Part shown: positions 22,211 through 26,021 of the stretch, one piece after another
Layout: each line of letters starts with the position of its first letter
Numbering within the stretch: position 1 is the stretch's first letter
Source of the DNA: Candidatus Saccharibacteria bacterium UBA3723
Lineage (GTDB): Bacteria; Patescibacteriota; Saccharimonadia; Saccharimonadales; Saccharimonadaceae
NCBI GenBank assembly: GCA_002371895.1
Contig: DFHM01000002.1
Location: 52,024 to 78,044 of the forward strand
DNA: 26,021 nt
Direction of reading: 5' to 3'
The notes under the pieces: generated by a model
What the model saw: only the letters and a program-made list of their open reading frames with translations
Told to the model about the DNA's origin: nothing
Databases searched by the model: none
Made by a program: the position numbers and the translations under genes

Positions 22211-22918
22211 ATGAGCAATAAGAACACTACATCAACTGCCCCAAATAGTTCTCAGCCAACTATGACGGAGCCTAAAAAAGATAACACAGCGTTAATTGTC
22301 GTACTGGTCGTTGTTGGCCTAATTATTGGCTTGCCAATTATCGGCATTATTTTCTTACTTTCAATGGCATTTCGTTTTGCCGATGGCGTTATTGACAATA
22401 TCGATTTTGACGATTGGGAATATAGCTACTCAGAGGAGGCCAATGGAGACCAGATGGAGATTGGTCAGCGCCTTTCGGCCAGCAATCTTTGGGTTCTTGG
22501 CACAAATCCGCTAATTACGAGCGCTAGCGTTTCGCAAAAGGATTGCCGCAACATGAGCTATGTCGCAGAACTTGGTAATGGCAAATGGTTTGATTCTACT
22601 TTCTGTTCTGGCGCATCAATTCAGGTTGGCGCCGAAACTGTAGAGTATGATGATGGTGAATTTGAAAATTGGCTATATATCAGCGATGGCGCAAGTTGCG
22701 CTTCATACAATATTGATTTAATGGAAGGCACATTGGATTACTATCGTTTCGTAAACCACACTTGCACGAATGTAGAAATGAAAACATTCCCGATGGTTGA
22801 CACTGGCGAAGTCGATAGCCCAAACAGTAAGGATGATTCCGATATGTTGGACGAAGATGAGGGCGACGACGACGAGGAAGTTGACGATAGTTCAGCTCGT
22901 CGAAAAAGCTCAACTTAA
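22211..22918 (+). CDS. Bitopic membrane protein of unknown function with acidic tail
   Basis: A 235-aa protein. The start at 22211 is chosen because a -10 box lies directly upstream; the frame is open to 22124, but that part contains the promoter. The first about 23 residues are polar and rich in Ser, Thr and Pro, followed by one membrane helix (ALIVVLVVVGLIIGLPIIGI, continuing to about residue 52). The remaining part, probably outside the cell, has four cysteines (CRNMS, FCSG, SCAS, HTCTN) that could form two disulfides. The C-terminus is a very acidic Asp/Glu run ending in SSARRKSST. No family is recognised. The layout is similar to the gene at 14865, but without visible sequence similarity. 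It converges on the ligase operon with only a 30-nt gap and no evident terminator. Confidence 0.68.
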   Translation: MSNKNTTSTAPNSSQPTMTEPKKDNTALIVVLVVVGLIIGLPIIGIIFLLSMAFRFADGVIDNIDFDDWEYSYSEEANGDQMEIGQRLSASNLWVLGTNPLITSASVSQKDCRNMSYVAELGNGKWFDSTFCSGASIQVGAETVEYDDGEFENWLYISDGASCASYNIDLMEGTLDYYRFVNHTCTNVEMKTFPMVDTGEVDSPNSKDDSDMLDEDEGDDDEEVDDSSARRKSST

Positions 22919-22948
22919 ATGCAAAAGTTCTTATTGAAAATCTAAAAT

Positions 22949-24355
22949 CTAGTCTACAAGCTTATCGTTGTTGCGTTTTTCGGATAGGGAATAGCTATAA
23001 ATGATGTCTTTATGGTCGCAATTATCGTTATATTCTGCCACTAATTTATCTAGATCAGTATTGTCCGGGTTCTGCAAGAAGAAGAGTGCATCGAGTTTGT
23101 CGTCTTTTAGGCTTAGGCGCACGAAGTTGATATTGGAATCCATCTTGCGAAGTTTTGCCTGGATATCCGTGACGTAAATGTTCTCACCGTTGCTGCCAAT
23201 CAATACTTTCTTTTTGCGGCCAGTAATAAATAATTTGCCGTCTTTTACGTAACCAAGGTCGCCAGTTTTGAAGTATCCATCTTCTGTAAATGGATTGACG
23301 GTCTCCGTAGTATAGCCGCAAAATACGCAGTCGCCTTTGACACAGACCTCGCCGACACCATTCTCGTCGGTGTCGATAGTTTTAACGTCCAGCTCTTCAA
23401 ATACGGTACCGACTGCGTCAGTATCGGTCTGGCCGGGATAATCAATCGCGAACGAAGAAGCGGTTTCTGTGAGCGCATATGCGTTAAGGATTTCGAGTCC
23501 AGCTTTCTTGTAGGTAGCCTTTAGTTCGTCTTTTATTGGCGCGCCCCCAGCAAATAGGAAGCGAATCCTATCGCCAAACGCCTGCGAAACGTCGCCATTG
23601 TAGGCTTCCGCGATGCGCTCGTAGATTAGTGGCACAGCACAGAAGATAGTTGGACGCACTTCACGTAATTCTTCGCCAATCTTTGCGGTATCGCTACAAA
23701 TATAAAGCGAAAGTCCAGAAATAAATGAATAATAAAAGATATAGATGTCCGCATAAGTATGACTTAACGGTAAGAAGAAATACATGACGTCGTTTTCGAC
23801 GAATTCGGCACGACGCTTAAGTGGCTCCCAACCAAAGAAAATATTCTTTAGGGATAACTTAACGCCCTTTGGTTTGGAAGTCGAACCGCCAGTAAAGATA
23901 ATCTTTGCAGGCTCATCGATGTTATATTCTTTCCAGTCCTCGCGTATTTCACTAAGCTTTGGCAAAATTTCATCAAGATTAATTTTCTGAGCTTCGGTTT
24001 CGATACTGGAAACTTTTTCTTCTTGGTCGGACGTAAACAAGATTGCTTTGGCGCCGAGCGATTCGGCTGCGTCTTTGATGTCGTCGGCCGTAACGCCAAA
24101 GGCCATACTCGCGCAGACGCCCGTATAGAAAGTAACCGCAACGTCGGCAATCATGAGATTAATTGAATTCTTGCCAATTAGAATGACAGTCTCATTTTTG
24201 AATCCGTTTTCGACTAGGAAAGTTGCGAATGCCTTTGACTTTGCGACAAAGTCGTTGAATTTAATAGGCTTATATTCGCCGTTAACTTTTTCAAAAATAT
24301 AATCTTTGTTGTTGAGACGAGTCAAATCATCCTCGATAATGTCGCGAATATTCAT
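22949..24355 (-). CDS. AMP-forming acyl-CoA synthetase-like (ANL) ligase 1
   Basis: A 468-aa member of the adenylate-forming superfamily. IIFTGGSTSKPKGVKLS (about residues 151-167) is the phosphate-binding A3 motif, YALTETAS the A5 motif (about 292-299), FKTGDLGYVKDGKLFITGRK the A7-A8 hinge region, and SNGENIYVTDIQ the start of the small domain. PLSHTYADIYIFYY and RPTIFCAVPLIYERIAEAY are typical of long-chain fatty acid-CoA ligases. It is short for FadD-type enzymes (550-600 aa), and the last motif (KRNNDKLVD) is a weak version of the usual catalytic-lysine end. AGGAGGA precedes the start. It follows ligase 2 by 7 nt and is the last gene of the operon. Substrate is unknown; a fatty acid is most likely. 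Confidence 0.82.
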   Translation of the reverse strand: MNIRDIIEDDLTRLNNKDYIFEKVNGEYKPIKFNDFVAKSKAFATFLVENGFKNETVILIGKNSINLMIADVAVTFYTGVCASMAFGVTADDIKDAAESLGAKAILFTSDQEEKVSSIETEAQKINLDEILPKLSEIREDWKEYNIDEPAKIIFTGGSTSKPKGVKLSLKNIFFGWEPLKRRAEFVENDVMYFFLPLSHTYADIYIFYYSFISGLSLYICSDTAKIGEELREVRPTIFCAVPLIYERIAEAYNGDVSQAFGDRIRFLFAGGAPIKDELKATYKKAGLEILNAYALTETASSFAIDYPGQTDTDAVGTVFEELDVKTIDTDENGVGEVCVKGDCVFCGYTTETVNPFTEDGYFKTGDLGYVKDGKLFITGRKKKVLIGSNGENIYVTDIQAKLRKMDSNINFVRLSLKDDKLDALFFLQNPDNTDLDKLVAEYNDNCDHKDIIYSYSLSEKRNNDKLVD

Positions 24356-24362
24356 CTTCCTC

Positions 24363-25775
24363 CTAGGCGATCTTTAGTAATTGTTTGTAATCTGTTTTCG
24401 TATGATGTCGCGTGTCATGCGGTATCGCGGGTATATATCTATATTTAACCTTAAAATCGTATTTTTTGGACAAAATTGTTGAAACTTTTGCCTCGTCGAC
24501 CTTTTCTGTTAGGAACAGAGTGATGCGATTGCGCTTTTGTACGATGGCGCACTTTTTAATTTCTGGGCAACTTACAGTGATGTATTGTTCAATCTCGTGG
24601 TTGTAATAGCGTTCACCCTTGTAGGTAATAAAATAGTTATATTTTCCGCGGTAATATAGAACGCCGTCTTCGATGAAGCCCTTGTCGTTCGTATTGTACC
24701 AATCAATCTTGCGGCGATCATATTTGCGTTCGTCGTTGATGAAGCCCTTAATTAGCGCAGTACAGCTAACTAGGATATTGTCATCTTCGTCAATTTTGAG
24801 CGTCACGCCATTAAATGGTTTGCCGAGCGTCGAGCGATACTGTGTGGTGAGATTCTTGATATAAGTCTTTAGGCCGCAATGTGTCATAATGTTGCACTCA
24901 GTGGCGCCGTAAACGATATAGTTTTGGGACTTCGGGAACTTCCCAGCAATTGTCATAGCCTGATCGAGATTAATTGAAGCGCCACCAATATACATACGCT
25001 CTAGTTTCGGAAAGACATTGTTGGCCTTGATACCAAAAACCGGCGAGGTGATTATTATTGTAATTGGTATGCGCGCATAGTGCGCGAGCTGCTTATTGAT
25101 TTTCTTGGCTGGCTTGTCGAGCTGGATGCGCGGCAGCACGGCGGTGTCGCCACTTGCGAGAACAGCAAAAAGATAAATATACGAAGTAGACATAATAACC
25201 GGAGAGCCACTCTTTGGCAGATTCTTTTGCAGCAAGTCTAGTTGGTTATATAAATCTTGATGGCTGCGCACGACAATCTTTGGCATGCCAGTGGATCCGG
25301 TCGTCGTCGTAAGTAGGGCCGGCGCATCGTCTGGAATCTCCGGTAGCTCCACCTTGGATTCGTCGCCTTGGATCTTGTCAACGTTTATGACACGCTTGAT
25401 CTTTGCGATGCTTTTGAAAAATGGGCGGAATAATACTGTGCGATTTGAAACCAAAACATAATCTGGCTCGAATTTTGCGAACAATTTCTTGAAGGTTTCT
25501 TGGCGCGCATGAATATCGATAAACATCACTTGTATACCGAGCTGAAATGCGGCGAGCATGAATACGGTTAATCGATACGAAGTTGGCGTAAAAATGAAAA
25601 TACGATCGCCGATTTTAATATCGTTCTTAACGAGATAATTTACGCAAGAATTTACGTCGCGAGCAAGTTCGTAATAATTGCGGCGAATCATTTTGCCGTC
25701 TTCATAAGAATAAATCGCAGTTTTGCGCGAATTATTTTCGCAGATATCGCGAAAAATCTCGGAAACTTTACTCAT
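24363..25775 (-). CDS. AMP-forming (ANL) ligase 2
   Basis: A 470-aa adenylate-forming enzyme. LLTTTTGSTGMPKIVVRSH (about residues 153-171) is motif A3, YGATECN motif A5, YNTNDKGFIEDGVLYYRGKY motif A7-A8, and IPHDTRHHTKTDYKQLLKI the C-terminal A10 motif with the probable catalytic Lys. The DxRHHxKxD pattern in A10 recalls the DRRHNxKxD end of OleC-like acyl-activating enzymes more than the PKTxSGKxxR end of acetyl-CoA synthetases. It could activate a fatty or other carboxylic acid. It overlaps the upstream membrane protein by 8 nt and lies 7 nt before ligase 1, so all three are likely co-expressed. Similarity to ligase 1 is at fold level only. Confidence 0.8.
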   Translation of the reverse strand: MSKVSEIFRDICENNSRKTAIYSYEDGKMIRRNYYELARDVNSCVNYLVKNDIKIGDRIFIFTPTSYRLTVFMLAAFQLGIQVMFIDIHARQETFKKLFAKFEPDYVLVSNRTVLFRPFFKSIAKIKRVINVDKIQGDESKVELPEIPDDAPALLTTTTGSTGMPKIVVRSHQDLYNQLDLLQKNLPKSGSPVIMSTSYIYLFAVLASGDTAVLPRIQLDKPAKKINKQLAHYARIPITIIITSPVFGIKANNVFPKLERMYIGGASINLDQAMTIAGKFPKSQNYIVYGATECNIMTHCGLKTYIKNLTTQYRSTLGKPFNGVTLKIDEDDNILVSCTALIKGFINDERKYDRRKIDWYNTNDKGFIEDGVLYYRGKYNYFITYKGERYYNHEIEQYITVSCPEIKKCAIVQKRNRITLFLTEKVDEAKVSTILSKKYDFKVKYRYIPAIPHDTRHHTKTDYKQLLKIA

Positions 25776-26021
25776 GTTTGCGTTTTTCTTGCTTGTAGAA
25801 TGCGTAAATATTAGACATCGCTAAACAACATAGGTAGGCGATGAATAACTTCGCGTCTGGCTGGTAGTGGTAAATAAAAGCGAAATAGGTTAAGAATAGT
25901 GAGCTTAGTAATGTTTCGACGTATTCGCAAGTAAATTGGAATAAGAAAATATAACCAACGAGAAGCGCACTAAGTAGACCCCATGGTCCATAAAGCGCCA
26001 CGTTGGTCACGATGAATGCGG
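25768..26021 (-). CDS. Membrane protein, C-terminal fragment (cut by window edge)
   Basis: The frame is open to the window edge; codons before the GTG at 26010 read AFI and continue a hydrophobic helix, so this is most likely the C-terminal end of a longer membrane protein. About 84 residues are visible, with three hydrophobic segments (WGLLSALLVGYIFLFQF; LLSSLFLTYFAFIYHY; KLFIAYLCCLAMSNIYAF) and a basic end, KQEKRKHE. Its stop lies inside ligase 2 (8-nt overlap), which suggests a joint role, for instance a transporter or acyltransferase working with the ligases, but no family can be named from this fragment. Confidence 0.6.
   Translation of the reverse strand, partial: AFIVTNVALYGPWGLLSALLVGYIFLFQFTCEYVETLLSSLFLTYFAFIYHYQPDAKLFIAYLCCLAMSNIYAFYKQEKRKHE

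Noticed and set aside
22919..22948. Terminator between the convergent genes ending at 22918 and 22949
   Set aside because: The 30-bp gap holds no stable stem with a T tract on either strand, so none is called.
1..26021. Alternative genetic code (UGA as glycine, as in Gracilibacteria/Absconditabacteria)
   Set aside because: hrcA and grpE both end at TGA at the expected C-termini, within ATGA overlaps, and no conserved gene reads through a TGA.
1..26021. tRNA or rRNA genes, CRISPR arrays, insertion sequences, att sites
   Set aside because: No cloverleaf with a GTTCRANYC arm, no spaced direct repeats and no transposase or integrase-like protein were seen by reading; a tRNAscan, CRISPR or IS search could not be run.

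Overview
The window looks like a chromosomal segment of a small-genome bacterium. My best guess is the Candidate Phyla Radiation (Patescibacteria), most likely Saccharibacteria (TM7). The basis is compact housekeeping genes, very short intergenic spaces, several short family members (HrcA 244 aa, MetK 350 aa, RsmD 173 aa), a divergent RpoC lacking one zinc site, and many start codons placed directly behind a -10 box. The standard code is used: TGA ends hrcA and grpE. No rRNA, tRNA, CRISPR array, transposase or phage gene was seen.

Layout. Positions 1-2299 hold the 3' part of rpoC, ending at a terminator. A stand-alone BAX-inhibitor-1-like membrane protein follows (2456-3202). Positions 3285-6707 form one operon: a SipW-type signal peptidase, three TasA/CalY-like secreted proteins and a C-terminally anchored surface protein. 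This is a likely surface-fibre system. A convergent lipoprotein of unknown function lies at 6766-8040 (-). Positions 8180-11201 hold a cysteine-desulfurase-like enzyme, a membrane-anchored CxxC thioredoxin-fold protein and undecaprenyl-diphosphatase UppP, linked by TAATG stop/start overlaps. metK (11319-12371) sits behind a compact SAM-I riboswitch whose P1 helix contains part of the start codon. lepA follows (12380-14158).

A nucleoside-monophosphate-kinase-like gene (14194-14844, -) and a bitopic membrane protein (14865-15989, +) diverge from a 16-bp palindromic promoter. hrcA-grpE-trmD (16036-18034) starts behind a CIRCE operator. recG, a zinc-phospholipase/S1-P1-like gene and rsmD form the next unit (18047-21385). 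After a 149-aa unknown gene (-) comes a 24-codon mini-gene with its own terminator (22020-22094, -), then a bitopic membrane protein (22211-22918, +). The right end holds a minus-strand operon of a partial membrane protein and two AMP-forming (ANL) ligases (26021 to 22949).

Two expression modes seem to coexist. Most operon-first genes have a -10 box 6-10 nt before the start codon and no Shine-Dalgarno, implying leaderless or nearly leaderless mRNAs. Several internal genes, and a few stand-alone genes with longer leaders, use strong AGGAGG-type sites. The most noteworthy items are the SipW/TasA-like fibre locus, the MetK riboswitch overlapping its start codon, the palindromic divergent promoter, the RpoC zinc-site loss and trigger-loop changes, the mini-gene, and the paired ANL ligases.
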